Translations under genes and position numbers: made by a program
The notes under the pieces: generated by a model
What the model was told of the DNA's origin: nothing
The model's database searches: none
The model's input: only the letters and a program-made list of their open reading frames with translations
Shown here: piece by piece, positions 63,540 to 64,000 of the stretch
How the letters are laid out: every line of letters begins with the position of its first letter
Position numbering within the stretch: position 1 is the first letter of the stretch
DNA from: Collinsella aerofaciens
GTDB lineage: Bacteria; Actinomycetota; Coriobacteriia; Coriobacteriales; Coriobacteriaceae
Length of the DNA stretch: 64,000 bases
Direction: 5' to 3'
Assembly: GCF_002736145.1 (NCBI RefSeq)
Contig: NZ_CP024160.1
Location: 310,001-374,000, forward strand

Positions 63540-63618
63540 TGGGACAAACACTACTGATTAATTTGTCCCACAGTAACCAAAACAGAGGGGAGCCCCTTCC
63601 AACAAGGAGCTCCCCTCT
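63540..63618 (+). terminator. Hairpins after polA
   Basis: Two hairpins: TGGGACAAA/TTTGTCCCA (63540-63570) and AGAGGGGAGC/GCTCCCCTCT (63584-63618). Neither is followed by a good T-run. They occupy the left part of the 343-base gap 63483-63825; the right part is nested hairpin copy G. Confidence 0.5.
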
Positions 63619-63686
63619 GCTCAAATCATTTCAGCTAAGTATCTAGACACTCAAGACGCCATCTTGGCGGCAGGAAAGTAAACCTA

Positions 63687-63815
63687 GGGCCTGGCCGGGC
63701 GGCACGGGTTAACTTTTCGTAGATTCCGCACGCAAAGAAAGCCACTTAATGTGGCTTTCGTCTTGCGCAGGACCTGACCGAGCGAAAAGTTATCCCGTGC
63801 CGCCCGGCCAGGCCC
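63687..63815. repeat. Nested hairpin element, copy G
   Basis: Outer arms of 33 bp (63687-63719 with 63783-63815, one mismatch) enclose an inner hairpin GAAAGCCAC/GTGGCTTTC with TTAAT loop. The joint carries ATTCCGCACGCAAAG and CTTGCGCAGGAC; its reverse complement matches copy B almost base for base, and the TTAAT loop matches copy C. It lies between the convergent polA and HAD genes. Confidence 0.85.
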
Positions 63816-63825
63816 GATGGGACGG

Positions 63826-64000
63826 CTACCGAGCCGCCAAGATGGCGTCGATGAGCGTCAGTACGCCCCCGTCGTTGTTGCTCGGAATGCGCCACTTGGC
63901 GTGCGCGTTCATGTGCTCCTCGGCATTATCCACGATAAAGCTATGCCCGACGCGCTCCAGCATGGGAATATCGTTGTAGGTGTCGCCCACGGCGGCAGCG
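63826..64000 (-). CDS. HAD-superfamily (Cof-like) phosphatase, C-terminal part
   Basis: The last 57 or so residues of a minus-strand gene that runs off the window. AAVGDTYNDIPMLERVG is motif IV of Cof-type HAD phosphatases (GD-x3-ND), followed by FIVDNAEEHM. These enzymes dephosphorylate sugar phosphates or cofactors. The catalytic N-terminus is outside the window, so activity cannot be judged. Confidence 0.85.
   Translation of the reverse strand, partial: AAAVGDTYNDIPMLERVGHSFIVDNAEEHMNAHAKWRIPSNNDGGVLTLIDAILAAR

Overview
The window is a GC-rich bacterial chromosome segment that most resembles a gut actinobacterium of the class Coriobacteriia, probably Collinsella or a close relative. The genus is inferred from gene content (arginine deiminase cluster, the division-cluster composition, a DUF1846 protein, PiT plus DUF47) and was not checked by any search. 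Nearly every gene has a clear AGGAG-type ribosome binding site, and many starts below were chosen on that basis.

Layout: (1) 1-10.4 kb, housekeeping: a partial gene, pta, a UDP-galactopyranose mutase/glycosyltransferase pair, a P1 peptidase, maf, a DJ-1/PfpI protein, an RNA uracil methyltransferase and polyphosphate kinase. (2) 10.4-18.3 kb, an arginine catabolic island: two copies of arginine deiminase identical by eye, an aminotransferase between them, catabolic ornithine carbamoyltransferase and a YfcC-type transporter. No carbamate kinase gene is present. Both arcA copies have diverged upstream DNA but share a promoter block with two CCGTTC boxes 21 bp apart. (3) 18.6-23.5 kb: DUF1846 protein, small winged-helix protein, pyrG, xerD. 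(4) 23.8-47.6 kb, the division and cell-wall cluster: mraZ, rsmH, ftsL-like, ftsI, murF, mraY, murD, ftsW, murG, murC, murB, ftsQ, ftsZ, pgeF, then yggS, sepF, yggT, divIVA. murE and ftsA are absent, and a complete pstSCAB-phoU phosphate operon sits between pgeF and yggS. (5) 47.7-64 kb: nitroreductase, DUF47/PiT phosphate transport, small unknowns, Bax-inhibitor protein, a PARG-like protein lacking a catalytic Glu, a GDSL hydrolase, thiD, thiC with a TPP riboswitch, yaaA, an IS3-family element, an M18 aminopeptidase, polA and the end of a HAD phosphatase.

The most unusual non-coding signal is a family of nested hairpins at 332-458, 3935-4043, 4138-4262 and 63687-63815. Outer and inner stems differ in sequence from copy to copy yet stay self-complementary, while a short joint between them is conserved. 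All copies lie between convergent genes. Phosphate is a recurring theme (pst-phoU, PiT-DUF47, ppk1, a possible Pho box), and arginine fermentation is the other.
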